From Flavobacterium paronense (GTDB taxonomy: Bacteria; Bacteroidota; Bacteroidia; Flavobacteriales; Flavobacteriaceae): a stretch of DNA of 64,000 nt. Every line of letters starts with the position of its first letter. Position 1 is the stretch's first letter. The position numbers and the translations under genes are program-made. Location of the stretch: positions 1,054,001-1,118,000 of the forward strand of contig NZ_JAUFQN010000019.1 in assembly GCF_030409795.1 (NCBI RefSeq), given 5' to 3'. This document shows, piece after piece, positions 35,436 to 44,850 of this stretch. The notes below the pieces were generated by a model, which was not told where the DNA came from, ran no database searches, and worked only from the letters and a program-made list of their open reading frames with translations.

Positions 35436-36740
35436 ATGAGCAAATTAGTACTTATCATAAAAAGAGAATTTATTGCTAAAGTGCGCAATAAATCCTTCAT
35501 TGTAATGACTTTTTTAAGTCCGTTATTGTTTGTTGGAATTGGTGTTTTTGTGGGCTATTTAAGCACGATGAAAGCTGAACAGAAAACCATTGTTATTCAT
35601 GATGAAACAGGTCAGTTTGTAAATGAGTTTAAAAGTGATGAAGAATATAAATATTTGGATTTATCTCAAGTTGATTTGAAAATTCTTAAAGACAGCATTG
35701 TAAATGAAAGCTACGAAGGATTATTATTGATACCAAAAGTAGAAGACAACAGCAAACTTCAAAAAGCCATTCAATTTGTTTCTAATGACAGTCCAAGTGT
35801 TTCTTTTATTGACAATATACAAGATGTTATTGCCAAAAAAATTACTGCTGAAAACTTTCAAAAAGCAGGTTTAGATACTTTAAAAATAAATAATGCTAAA
35901 GCAGCTGTTTCTATCAATTTAGAAAAAGCATCTGGCGAAGAAGTACTTAAAGGATTAAATGAAATCAAAATTATCATTGGCGGTGCTTTTGGATACCTTA
36001 TCATGATGTTTATTGTGCTATATGGAAATATGGTCATGCGAAGTGTCATCGAGGAAAAAACTTCCCGAATTATAGAAGTTATCATTTCATCCGTAAAGCC
36101 ATTCCAATTGATGATGGGCAAAATCATCGGAACCTCATTAGCTGGAATTTTGCAATTTCTGATTTGGGCAATATTAGGAATGTCTGCCATGTTTATTGTA
36201 TCCAGTATGTTCGGGGTTCATGTGGGAGATTCATCCGGAGCTCAAGCTCAAGCACTCCAGACTGCACAACATGCGGCTGGAAGTAATATTGGAATGTATA
36301 TCAAAGAATTGTGGAATTTGCCAATCGCCACCATCTTAATTTCTTTTATTATTTATTTTATTGGAGGTTACTTTTTATACAGCTCGTTTTATGCCTCAAT
36401 TGGTGCAGCCGTTGACAACGAAACTGATTCACAACAATTCTTATTGCCAATTATAATGCCTTTGATATTGGGTGTTTATATAGGATTCTTTACCGTAATG
36501 AATGACCCTAACGGAACGATTGCTACGGTATTTTCAATGATTCCCCTAACATCTCCAATTGTAATGATGATGCGAATTCCGTTTGGAGTTCCAACATGGC
36601 AAATTATTGTTTCGATGTTGATTTTGTTTGGAACTTTTCTCGGAGTAGTATGGTTTGCTGCCAAAATTTACCGTGTCGGGATTTTGATGTATGGAAAAAA
36701 ACCAACTTGGAGAGAGCTTATTAAGTGGTTGAAATACTAA
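35436..36740 (+). CDS. ABC transporter permease (NatB/ABC-2 type)
   Basis: A 434-residue membrane protein. The N-terminus LVLIIKREFIAKVRNKSFIV is the typical ABC-2 start, with one membrane segment near residues 25-45, a large extracytoplasmic loop of about 130 residues, then five segments from about 180 to the end. The motif SVIEEKTSRIIEVIISSVKP follows the second segment and is diagnostic of the family. It pairs with the ATPase just upstream. The C-terminus ends 11 bases from the convergent serine dehydratase gene. Confidence 0.9.
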   Translation: MSKLVLIIKREFIAKVRNKSFIVMTFLSPLLFVGIGVFVGYLSTMKAEQKTIVIHDETGQFVNEFKSDEEYKYLDLSQVDLKILKDSIVNESYEGLLLIPKVEDNSKLQKAIQFVSNDSPSVSFIDNIQDVIAKKITAENFQKAGLDTLKINNAKAAVSINLEKASGEEVLKGLNEIKIIIGGAFGYLIMMFIVLYGNMVMRSVIEEKTSRIIEVIISSVKPFQLMMGKIIGTSLAGILQFLIWAILGMSAMFIVSSMFGVHVGDSSGAQAQALQTAQHAAGSNIGMYIKELWNLPIATILISFIIYFIGGYFLYSSFYASIGAAVDNETDSQQFLLPIIMPLILGVYIGFFTVMNDPNGTIATVFSMIPLTSPIVMMMRIPFGVPTWQIIVSMLILFGTFLGVVWFAAKIYRVGILMYGKKPTWRELIKWLKY

Positions 36741-36751
36741 ATTTAAAGAAT

Positions 36752-38179
36752 CTAACAATCCGACATATTTACGGCTACAGCCAAACCGCCTTCAGAGGTT
36801 TCTTTGTATTTAGAATTCATGTCTTTAGCGGTTTTCCACATGGTTTCTATTACTTTGTCTAATGGAACTTTAGCATTTTTTGCATCTGTTTCCATTGCTA
36901 ATTCGGCTGCGTTGATAGCTTTGATTGCTCCCATAGTATTGCGTTCTATACACGGAATTTGGACTAAACCACCAATAGGATCACAGGTCATTCCGAGGTG
37001 ATGTTCCATAGCGATTTCGGCAGCCATTAAAACTTGGTCTGGAGTTCCACCCATAACTTCGCACAAAGCAGCAGCTGCCATTGCAGAAGAAACGCCGATT
37101 TCTGCCTGGCATCCACCCATTGCAGCAGAAATGGTTGAACCTTTTTTGAAGATGCTTCCAATTTCTCCAGCTACCATCAGGAATTGCTTGATTTCTTTCT
37201 CGCCAGCCTTATGATTTTCTATGACCAAATAATACATCAATACGGATGGAATTACTCCGGCACTTCCATTTGTTGGTGCCGTTACAACTCTTCCTAAAGC
37301 TGCATTGACTTCATTCACTGCCAATGCAAAACAAGAAACCCATTTTAATATTTGACGAAATTTAACTTCTGTTTTTCGAATAGTTTCTAACCATTCCTTT
37401 GGATTGTTATAATTAGCCAAACCAATTAATCCTTGATGCATATCAAAAGCCCGTCGTCGTACATTTAATCCGCCTGGTAAAATACCTTCGGAATGACATC
37501 CAATGTACATGCATTCTAACATCGTATGCCAAATACGCATTAATTCGTGATGAATTTCTGCTTCGGGACGCATTGATTTTTCATTCTCGTAAACGATTTC
37601 AGAAATTGATTTATTTTGACTAATGGTATATTCTAGTAACTCATCCGCATTTTGAATTTGGAAAGGAAAGGCGCATTTTATTTCTAATTTCTTTTTAGCA
37701 TTTATGCGTTCTTCTTTGACTACAAAACCACCGCCGATAGAGTAGAAGGTCGAAGCAAATTCAGTCCCATCTTCTAAATAAGCAGTAAATAATAATCCAT
37801 TGGCATGAAAAGGAAGAAAGTTTTTATTGAAAACGATGTCTTGCAGAAAGTAAAACGGAATGCGAATTTTGTCAGCTAAATTGATTTCGTTTGTATCTTC
37901 AATATTTTTGATAATACCAGCAATATTCTGAACGGGAATATATTCAGGATCTTGTCCACTAAGTCCAAGCATAATTGCCAAATCTGTTGCATGTCCTTTT
38001 CCAGTTAACGAAAGTGAACCGTATAAATCGACTTTGATGCGTGTTACTTTATCGAGTATGTTTTCTGTTTGTAATTCAGACAAAAAGCGTTCGGCTGCAC
38101 GCCAAGGTCCAAGCGTGTGTGAACTTGATGGTCCAACACCAATTTTGAGCATATCAAATACGGAGATGCATTCTTCCAT
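36752..38179 (-). CDS. sdaA: L-serine ammonia-lyase (iron-sulfur type, single chain)
   Basis: From the ATG at 38179 (MEECISVFDMLKIGVGPSSS) the enzyme has 475 residues. It converts L-serine to pyruvate and ammonia with a [4Fe-4S] centre. Cluster ligands are visible: Cys in AAALCEVMGG and a Cys pair 11 residues apart in GMTCDPIGGLVQIPC. The very C-terminal residue is a Cys (NMSDC), as in the tail-in-mouth regulatory form. The alpha and beta parts are fused. The frame continues upstream to 38215 but overlaps the promoter -7 box. Confidence 0.93.
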   Translation of the reverse strand: MEECISVFDMLKIGVGPSSSHTLGPWRAAERFLSELQTENILDKVTRIKVDLYGSLSLTGKGHATDLAIMLGLSGQDPEYIPVQNIAGIIKNIEDTNEINLADKIRIPFYFLQDIVFNKNFLPFHANGLLFTAYLEDGTEFASTFYSIGGGFVVKEERINAKKKLEIKCAFPFQIQNADELLEYTISQNKSISEIVYENEKSMRPEAEIHHELMRIWHTMLECMYIGCHSEGILPGGLNVRRRAFDMHQGLIGLANYNNPKEWLETIRKTEVKFRQILKWVSCFALAVNEVNAALGRVVTAPTNGSAGVIPSVLMYYLVIENHKAGEKEIKQFLMVAGEIGSIFKKGSTISAAMGGCQAEIGVSSAMAAAALCEVMGGTPDQVLMAAEIAMEHHLGMTCDPIGGLVQIPCIERNTMGAIKAINAAELAMETDAKNAKVPLDKVIETMWKTAKDMNSKYKETSEGGLAVAVNMSDC

Positions 38180-38202
38180 AAAACTATATCGATTTAGTTG
38201 GG

Positions 38203-38210
38203 CAAATATA
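38203..38210 (-). promoter_or_regulatory. -7 element of the serine dehydratase gene
   Basis: On the minus strand TATATTTG fits TAnnTTTG and ends 23 bases before the ATG at 38179. No TTG at the expected upstream distance was seen. Confidence 0.5.
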
Positions 38211-38242
38211 GCCAATTACAGATTACGAATTTATCGGAAATA

Positions 38243-38270
38243 AAAATCCCTTGAAAAGACAAGGGATTTT
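38243..38270 (-). terminator. Terminator of the amidohydrolase gene
   Basis: AAAATCCCTT pairs with AAGGGATTTT around an 8-base loop. It lies 13 bases past the minus-strand stop at 38283. Confidence 0.8.
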
Positions 38271-38282
38271 AATAATTAAACT

Positions 38283-41200
38283 TTAATTCTTATCATGAAT
38301 GGCACCACAACAGTGTTGATACATAAAGCTATCGCTTTCTTCGTGCCAAGGAAAAGCCGCATTGTATTTTGAATTCTCCCAATAGAAGTTGTTTCGTTTT
38401 TTAGGTTCGTTGCCCACTTCGTTCATCGTTTCGGTGTCATACATTCTTCCGTTGGCAATAGTATAAATAATGGTGTTTGAGTTTTGGATGTTGTCCAATG
38501 GGTTTTTGTCTAAGACTAAGACATCGGCCAATTTACCTACTTCAAGAGAACCGATGTCTTTCCCGGCACCAATATAATTTGCAGAGTTAATAGTTGCCGT
38601 TTTCAAGGTTTCTATATTACTCATGCCACCTTGTGCTATACTCCATAATTCCCATTGCGCTCCCATTCCTTGTAGTTGTCCGTGGGCACCCATATTTACT
38701 TTCACACCACTATCAGCCAGGGTTTTTGCTGTTTTTGAAGTAAATATATGGTCGTTTTGGTAATCTTCTTCGGGAGCCATGATACGGTAACGTGAACGTG
38801 AATCAATGATACCTCTAGGTGTAAACTGTAGCAATTTTTTGTTTTCCCAAACATTTGTTTTTTGATACCAATAGTATTCGGCATTCAAACCACCATAGTT
38901 AACTATGAGCGTTGGCGTGTAGCCTACACTGCTTTTTCCCCATAATTCTAAAACATCTTTATAAACAGGTGTAATTGGAATGTTGTGTTCAATTCCGGTA
39001 TGTCCGTCGATAATCATACTCATATTGGTAAAAAAAGTACAACCTCCTTCTGGAACTACATTGATGCCTTCTTCACGTGCCGCCTGTAAAATCTGCTGCC
39101 GCTGTTCTCGTCGCGGTTGGTTATAACTTTTAACCGACAGCGCGCCAAAAGCTTTGGTACGTTTTACCGAAGAGCGGGCATCATCTAATTTGTTGATTAC
39201 AGCTTTAAAATCGCCATCAGCTCCGTATAAAATATAGCCAGTTGAGAAAACTCTTGGCCCAACCAATGCACCGCTTTTTACCATTTCTGAAAGTGTAAAA
39301 ATAGATTCTGTATTAGATGAAGGATCATGAGAAGTGGTCACGCCAAAAGCCAAATTTGCATAAAACTGCCAGTTTTGCTGAGTAGTCAATCCGTATCGGA
39401 ATGCTCCTAAATGGGCGTGTGCATCAACCATACCGGGCATTAAAGTTTTGTTTGTCATATCATATACACGGGCATCTGCAGGTACCGCAACTTCACCTGT
39501 TTTGCCAATAGCTTCAATACGGTTTTGGTTAATGATGAGCGTTCCTTTTTCAATAACTTTATCACCTTCCATAGTGATTATGAGTGCGTTAGTTAGTGCA
39601 ATACGTCCTTTTGGTTTGTCTACTTTAGCTGTTAAGCCAATTTTGATTCCGGCATCTTTTGGTTGTTCCACCTTTTCAGGGGAACCATCCAAAAAGGTAA
39701 AACGGTCTTTTAAAGTGCTACTATAATAGGTTTCGCCAAGTGTATAGAATACATTTTTACTGTCGGGCGACCAATGTAAACTAATACCAGCATCTTTTGT
39801 CAATTGTGATACTGGAACTGCTGTAGATTTATCATCTAAATCAACCGTTTGCCCGTTGATGTTTAATGGTGCTACGTACCCTTTGTGCAATAGGGTAAAA
39901 GCAATCCATTCGTTATCTGGGCTTGGCACTAAACGATTGGCATATTTTGATTTGATGTGACTGCGTTCGTCTTTTCCATTGAGGTCAACACTTTTTAGTT
40001 CTTTGGTTAATTCGCCAAAAAGCACACCACCTGTTTGGAAGAAAATGCGTTTGCCGTCTTTAGTAAATACGGGATACTCGCCACTTGCAGAAACAAATTT
40101 TACATTACCACCGGATGCATTCATTGTATAAATACCGGGTTTTTTGCAAAAAGCATAGCCCTGATCAATGTTACCATCTTCTTTAAGATAGGTTATCATT
40201 TTGCCATCCGGCGAAAGGTTAGGTGTTCTGAAAATTCCTTTTTCGGTAGTGAGTTTTACAGAGTTTTTTCCATCGATGCCAACTTTTCTGATGGAACCAA
40301 GGTTAGCATCATTCCATGTTACATAAATAATTTCTTTTCCGTTTGCCGAGAAAGTTGGTTCCGCTTCAAAGTCGGTTCCCGAAGTTAAACGTTTTGGAGT
40401 GCCATTTGGTAAAGCTTTTGTCCATAAATAACCTAAAGCTCTAAAAACTAGTGTTTTCCCATCTGGAGAAGTCACCGCATCCCGTATCATTTTTACAGTA
40501 AAGTCATCATCTGAAATTCGGGTATCAAAATGCACTCGATCAGCAACATCAATCGCCACATCAATTGTAAACGGAATAGGAGTAACCGCTAAGGTTTTAA
40601 TGTCAATCTTTTGAATATGACCACCAGCCCAAAATACTATAGCATCATTACTGGGCATCCAACTAAAGTTAGGATATACTCCAAACAATGTCCATGCGGT
40701 TTGTTGGTCTTTATCCAATTTATCGTAAACTGGCCATTCTTCACCTGTTTCTAAATCCTGTATATATAAAACCGTTGTTGCCCGCACTCGTTTTACAAAG
40801 GCCAATAGTTTTCCGTCACGCGAAATTTGCGGACGTGCTGCGCCACCAGGACCACCTGTTATACGGTCTTTTTTTCCAGTTTCAAAATCATAGCGGTTGA
40901 TCACAAAGATTTCATTATTTGGGTCTTTATTGTATTGAAAAAAACCACCAGGATAAACATCTTCGCTGTAGTACATGTATTTTCCATCCGGAGAAATTAC
41001 AGGTTCGTTTACATCTTGTTGGTCGTTTTTGCGTTTGGTAAGTTGTACACCCGAACCTCCTGAAATATGGTATTGCCACATTTCTCCTGCACCTAAAGAA
41101 CGTTCTGATGTAAAGTGTTTTTTTGCTACCAAATAATTTCCATCGGGCATCCAACAAGCATTGTTTACTAAACGAAAATCTTCTTTGGTAACTTGTTTGG

Positions 41201-41585
41201 CATCCGTACCATCGGTTTTCATAACCCAAATGTTGTCGCCTCCACCGGCATCACTGGTAAACGAAATGTGTTTGCCTTCCGGACTAAAACGTGGTTGTAT
41301 CTCAAACGGAATTCCCGAACGAAGGACTTTGGCTTTACCACCTGTAATTGGAATGCTATAAATATCACCGAGCATATCAAAAACAATAGTCTTTCCGTCA
41401 GGACTTACATCAAGATTCATCCAAGTACCTTCGGTAGTAGTAAAGTTTTGTTTTTTGTAGTTAAAGCTGTCACCCGGTTTGGCAACATCCCATTTTAGTT
41501 CTTTCGGTTCTTTGTTTTCCTCTTGTGCAGTCAGATTAAAGGAAATAAAAGAGAGCGCGAGTAAAAAAGGTATTCTTTTAATCAT
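38283..41585 (-). CDS. Exported TolB-like beta-propeller / amidohydrolase fusion
   Basis: From the ATG at 41585 (MIKRIPFLLALSFISFNLTA) the product has 1,100 residues with a signal peptide cleaved near TAQEE. The first 650 residues are TolB/WD40-like blades with repeated SPDGK and PSFSPEGK-like steps. The C-terminal 430 residues are an amidohydrolase: VDAHAHLG carries the HxH metal pair, GIEHN a later His, and LEVGKLADVLVLDKNPLDNI is the closing strand. It probably acts on peptides or cyclic amides in the periplasm. The longer frame to 41666 has no signal peptide. It is an ordinary fusion for Bacteroidota. Confidence 0.9.
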   Translation of the reverse strand: MIKRIPFLLALSFISFNLTAQEENKEPKELKWDVAKPGDSFNYKKQNFTTTEGTWMNLDVSPDGKTIVFDMLGDIYSIPITGGKAKVLRSGIPFEIQPRFSPEGKHISFTSDAGGGDNIWVMKTDGTDAKQVTKEDFRLVNNACWMPDGNYLVAKKHFTSERSLGAGEMWQYHISGGSGVQLTKRKNDQQDVNEPVISPDGKYMYYSEDVYPGGFFQYNKDPNNEIFVINRYDFETGKKDRITGGPGGAARPQISRDGKLLAFVKRVRATTVLYIQDLETGEEWPVYDKLDKDQQTAWTLFGVYPNFSWMPSNDAIVFWAGGHIQKIDIKTLAVTPIPFTIDVAIDVADRVHFDTRISDDDFTVKMIRDAVTSPDGKTLVFRALGYLWTKALPNGTPKRLTSGTDFEAEPTFSANGKEIIYVTWNDANLGSIRKVGIDGKNSVKLTTEKGIFRTPNLSPDGKMITYLKEDGNIDQGYAFCKKPGIYTMNASGGNVKFVSASGEYPVFTKDGKRIFFQTGGVLFGELTKELKSVDLNGKDERSHIKSKYANRLVPSPDNEWIAFTLLHKGYVAPLNINGQTVDLDDKSTAVPVSQLTKDAGISLHWSPDSKNVFYTLGETYYSSTLKDRFTFLDGSPEKVEQPKDAGIKIGLTAKVDKPKGRIALTNALIITMEGDKVIEKGTLIINQNRIEAIGKTGEVAVPADARVYDMTNKTLMPGMVDAHAHLGAFRYGLTTQQNWQFYANLAFGVTTSHDPSSNTESIFTLSEMVKSGALVGPRVFSTGYILYGADGDFKAVINKLDDARSSVKRTKAFGALSVKSYNQPRREQRQQILQAAREEGINVVPEGGCTFFTNMSMIIDGHTGIEHNIPITPVYKDVLELWGKSSVGYTPTLIVNYGGLNAEYYWYQKTNVWENKKLLQFTPRGIIDSRSRYRIMAPEEDYQNDHIFTSKTAKTLADSGVKVNMGAHGQLQGMGAQWELWSIAQGGMSNIETLKTATINSANYIGAGKDIGSLEVGKLADVLVLDKNPLDNIQNSNTIIYTIANGRMYDTETMNEVGNEPKKRNNFYWENSKYNAAFPWHEESDSFMYQHCCGAIHDKN

Positions 41586-41623
41586 TGAAAAGTTGGTTTT
41601 ATTAATTTCCTGATAAATATAAT

Positions 41624-41660
41624 AAAAAAAAGACCAACTGATTGAACAGCTGGTCTTCTC
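41624..41660 (-). terminator. Terminator of the acyl-CoA dehydrogenase gene
   Basis: On the minus strand AGACCAGCTG pairs with CAGTTGGTCT, then a run of eight T. It is 20-50 bases past the stop at 41681. Confidence 0.85.
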
Positions 41661-41680
41661 AAACAATTAACTTAATTTAA

Positions 41681-43471
41681 CTAAAAACAATAACTATTTT
41701 CGGCCACTAATTTTGTAGTGATTGTTTCTCTCAATCCGACAATATTAGGCATGTTGCTGTATTTTGTAAAACGACGTAATCCCATTAGCATCATGCGTTG
41801 TTCATCGCCTTCGGCAAAAGAAATAATGCTTTCTTTTCCTTTTTGAGTAACAACATCCACTGCTTTGTATAAGTACAATTTCGCCATTGCAATTTGTTCT
41901 TTCACATTGGCTTCTCCTTGTTTTTTAGCTAACTTCTCGGTACGTAACACGGTACTTTCTGCCATGTAGATTTCAATTAAAATATCGGCTGCAGCTGTTA
42001 ATAATTGTTGGTGTGCATCTAAATCGGGTCCGTATTTTTGAACCGCCCCACCAGCGACCATCAGGAATGCTTTTTTCAATTTTCCGATTAGTTCTTTTTC
42101 TTCTGAGAATAATTCAGAATAATCAGGCGTATCAAATGATGGAATTCCCATTAATTCTTCTTGTACTTTAGATGCTGGACCAAGCAAATCGATATGACCT
42201 TTCATTGCTTTTTTGATTAGCATTCCCACCGATAACATTCGGTTGATTTCATTTGTTCCTTCATAAATACGAGCGATACGAGCATCGCGCCAAGCACTTT
42301 CCATTGGAGTATCTTCAGAAAATCCCATTCCGCCATAGATTTGGATTCCTTCATCGGCAGCATTTTGAACATCTTCCGAAACGGCTACTTTTAGAATCGA
42401 ACATTCGATAGCGAATTCTTCTACGCCTTTTAGTTCTGCTTCCTGATGAGATGTTCCTTCCGCTTCACGCAATTTAATTCGGGTTTCGATATCTTTGGCA
42501 GCTCTATAAGTTGCACTTTCTCCGGCATAGGCAGAAGTTGCCATTTCGGCTAATTTATATCGGATAGCACCAAAACTAGAAATCGGTGTATTGAATTGAA
42601 TTCTTTCATTAGCATAATTTACAGCATTGGAAGTCACACGGCGTTGTGCATCCAAACAAGCCGCAGCCAATTTGATACGACCAACATTCAAAGCATTCAT
42701 AGCAATTTTAAAACCTTCACCACGACCAGCAAGCATATTTTCAACGGGAACTTTTGTATCCGCAAAGAAAACCTGACGGGTAGAGGAAGCGCGAATACCC
42801 AATTTATGCTCCTCTTCATTCATTGTAATTCCGTTACCAGGATCATTTTCTATAATGAAACCTGTAATGTTTTTATCATTTTCAATTCGGGCAAACACTA
42901 TAAATAGCGAGCAGAAACCGGCATTCGAAATCCACATTTTTCCTCCGGTAATGCTGTAAGTTTTTCCATCGGCAGAAAGTACGGCTTTGGTCTTTCCGGA
43001 GTTGGCATCCGAACCTGCTCCTGGTTCCGTCAAGCAATAAGCGCCAAACCATTCGCCTGAAGCTAACTTAGGTACGTATTTTTGTTTTTGTTCTTCGGTT
43101 CCATATAATGTGATTGGCATGGTTCCGATTCCGGTATGCGCTCCAAAAGCTGTCGAAAACGAACCTGTAGCACCCGAAATATAATCGCAAACCAGACACG
43201 TATCTACGAATCCCATTCCCATGCCACCATAAGCTTCAGGAACGGCAACGCTTAGGAATCCCATGTCACCGGCTTTCTTCATCACTTCTTCGGTGAAAGC
43301 GTAATCTTTTGCTTCAAAGCGATTTTTGAAAGGCCATATTTCTTTGTCAACGAATTCTTTAACAGAATCGCGCATCATGATTTGTTCCTCGCTAAAGTCC
43401 TCAGGTGTAAAGACATTTTCGCATTTGGTTTCCTTTACCAAAAACTGTCCACCTCTTGTTATATATTCCAT
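41681..43471 (-). CDS. Acyl-CoA dehydrogenase
   Basis: A 596-residue flavoenzyme of the large ACAD type. FAD and substrate motifs are visible: YCLTEPGAGSDANSGKT, ITGGKMWISNAGF, GIRASSTRQVFF, IQIYGGMGFSEDTPMESAWR and DARIARIYEGTNEINRM. A C-terminal extension of about 170 residues matches other Bacteroidota FadE proteins. It introduces the trans-2 double bond in fatty acyl-CoA and feeds electrons to ETF. It is the last gene of the beta-oxidation cluster, 118 bases after the thiolase gene; the gap folds into a long hairpin. Confidence 0.93.
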   Translation of the reverse strand: MEYITRGGQFLVKETKCENVFTPEDFSEEQIMMRDSVKEFVDKEIWPFKNRFEAKDYAFTEEVMKKAGDMGFLSVAVPEAYGGMGMGFVDTCLVCDYISGATGSFSTAFGAHTGIGTMPITLYGTEEQKQKYVPKLASGEWFGAYCLTEPGAGSDANSGKTKAVLSADGKTYSITGGKMWISNAGFCSLFIVFARIENDKNITGFIIENDPGNGITMNEEEHKLGIRASSTRQVFFADTKVPVENMLAGRGEGFKIAMNALNVGRIKLAAACLDAQRRVTSNAVNYANERIQFNTPISSFGAIRYKLAEMATSAYAGESATYRAAKDIETRIKLREAEGTSHQEAELKGVEEFAIECSILKVAVSEDVQNAADEGIQIYGGMGFSEDTPMESAWRDARIARIYEGTNEINRMLSVGMLIKKAMKGHIDLLGPASKVQEELMGIPSFDTPDYSELFSEEKELIGKLKKAFLMVAGGAVQKYGPDLDAHQQLLTAAADILIEIYMAESTVLRTEKLAKKQGEANVKEQIAMAKLYLYKAVDVVTQKGKESIISFAEGDEQRMMLMGLRRFTKYSNMPNIVGLRETITTKLVAENSYCF

Positions 43472-43507
43472 TTCTTTATTATTTTAAATTTATTTTTTTT
43501 GGTTTAC

Positions 43508-43581
43508 CATTAAGAAGTTAAGATTTACATTAAGAAAAGTTAAGCTTAATGAAACCCTTAACTTTTCTTAACTTCTTAATG
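43508..43581. repeat. Nested inverted repeat between thiolase and acyl-CoA dehydrogenase genes
   Basis: CATTAAGAAGTTAAG (43508-43522) is the exact complement of CTTAACTTCTTAATG (43567-43581). Inside it ATTAAGAAAAGTTAAG (43529-43544) can pair with CTTAACTTTTCTTA (43557-43570). Both pairings share the CTTAACTT core, so alternative folds are possible. Confidence 0.8.
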
Positions 43582-43589
43582 TTTAAAAA

Positions 43590-44771
43590 TTATAATAACT
43601 CATAAACACCTGCAGCACCCTGCCCAGTTCCAACACACATACTCACAATTCCATATTTATCACCTCTTCGTTTCATTTCATCAAATAACTGAACCGATAA
43701 TTTCGCTCCAGTGCAACCTAATGGATGACCTAATGCAATTGCACCACCGTTGACATTGATTATATCTGGATTGATACCTAATTCACGAGTTACGGCTAAT
43801 GCTTGTGAAGCAAACGCTTCATTTAACTCGATTAAGTTGATATCGTTTAATGTTAATCCGGCTTGTTTTAGTGCTTTTGGAATAGCTTTTACCGGACCGA
43901 TACCCATAATTCTTGGCTCAACACCTGCTGCTGCATAGCTTACCATTCGGGCAATAGGTGTGAGGTTTAATTCTTTAACCATTGCTTCGCTCATGATTAA
44001 CACAAAGGCAGCTCCGTCACTCATTTGAGAGGAGTTACCAGCCGTTACACTTCCGCCAGCCGCAAAGACAGGTTTTAATCCGGATAAAGCTTCTGTTGAA
44101 GTTCCGGCTCTTGGACCTTCATCTTTAGTAACAGTATATGATTTGGTTTCCTTTTTACCATTTTCATTGATGAACGTTTGGTTGATAGTAATCGGAACAA
44201 TTTGTTTGTCGAATTTACCTCCAGCTTGTGCTTCTAATGCTTTTCTATGTGAATTGAATGCAAAATTATCCTGATCTTCACGAGAGATGTTAAATTGTTT
44301 GGCGACAGCTTCTGCCGTTAATCCCATTCCCCAGTAATAATCTTCGTGACCTTCGGCTGCTACTGCATAATCCGGAGTTGGTTTGTAACCGCCCATCGGA
44401 ATAAAACTCATGCTTTCGGCACCACCGGCAATGATGCAATCGGCCATGCCGCTTTGTATTTTAGCGGTTGCCATCGCAATAGTTTCCAATCCAGAAGCGC
44501 AATATCTATTAACCGTTACACCCGGAACATCAGTTACTTTTAATCCCATTAAAGAAATCAAACGCGCTACGTTTAATCCTTGTTCGGCTTCGGGCATGGC
44601 GTTTCCAACCATGACATCGTCGATTCTTGTTTTGTCGAAATCGGGCAATTCATTCATCATGAACTGTATGGTTTCTGCGGCTAATTCATCCGGTCGTTTG
44701 AAACGGAATACTCCTTTTGGAGCTTTTCCTACCGCGGTGCGATAGGCGGAAACAATGTATGCTGTTTTCAT
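43590..44771 (-). CDS. Acetyl-CoA C-acyltransferase (thiolase)
   Basis: A 393-residue thiolase. The nucleophilic cysteine is in VNRYCASGLETI near residue 89. NGGAIALGHPLGCTGAK holds the His and CVGTGQGAA the second catalytic Cys near the C-terminus. It performs the thiolytic step of fatty-acid beta-oxidation, releasing acetyl-CoA. It lies 77 bases downstream of the fused HAD/ECH gene with a REP-like element in the gap. Confidence 0.95.
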   Translation of the reverse strand: MKTAYIVSAYRTAVGKAPKGVFRFKRPDELAAETIQFMMNELPDFDKTRIDDVMVGNAMPEAEQGLNVARLISLMGLKVTDVPGVTVNRYCASGLETIAMATAKIQSGMADCIIAGGAESMSFIPMGGYKPTPDYAVAAEGHEDYYWGMGLTAEAVAKQFNISREDQDNFAFNSHRKALEAQAGGKFDKQIVPITINQTFINENGKKETKSYTVTKDEGPRAGTSTEALSGLKPVFAAGGSVTAGNSSQMSDGAAFVLIMSEAMVKELNLTPIARMVSYAAAGVEPRIMGIGPVKAIPKALKQAGLTLNDINLIELNEAFASQALAVTRELGINPDIINVNGGAIALGHPLGCTGAKLSVQLFDEMKRRGDKYGIVSMCVGTGQGAAGVYELL

Positions 44772-44783
44772 GTTTTGTATTTT

Positions 44784-44850
44784 ATATCGTTCCTACGGAA
44801 CTTTATTATCTTGATTAATTAGCTACCCAAATATCATCCCTACGGGATTT
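44784..44850. repeat. REP/BIME-like element between the HAD/ECH and thiolase genes
   Basis: ATCGTTCCTACGGAAC (44786-44801) and ATATCATCCCTACGGGAT (44831-44848) are two palindromic modules with a TACCC spacer, arranged like the copies at 17325 and 19445. It touches the stop codon of the HAD/ECH gene. Confidence 0.65.

Noticed and set aside
40927..41498. Several ORFs of about 100 residues on both strands
   Set aside because: They are shadows of the beta-propeller part of the amidohydrolase and have no independent start signals.
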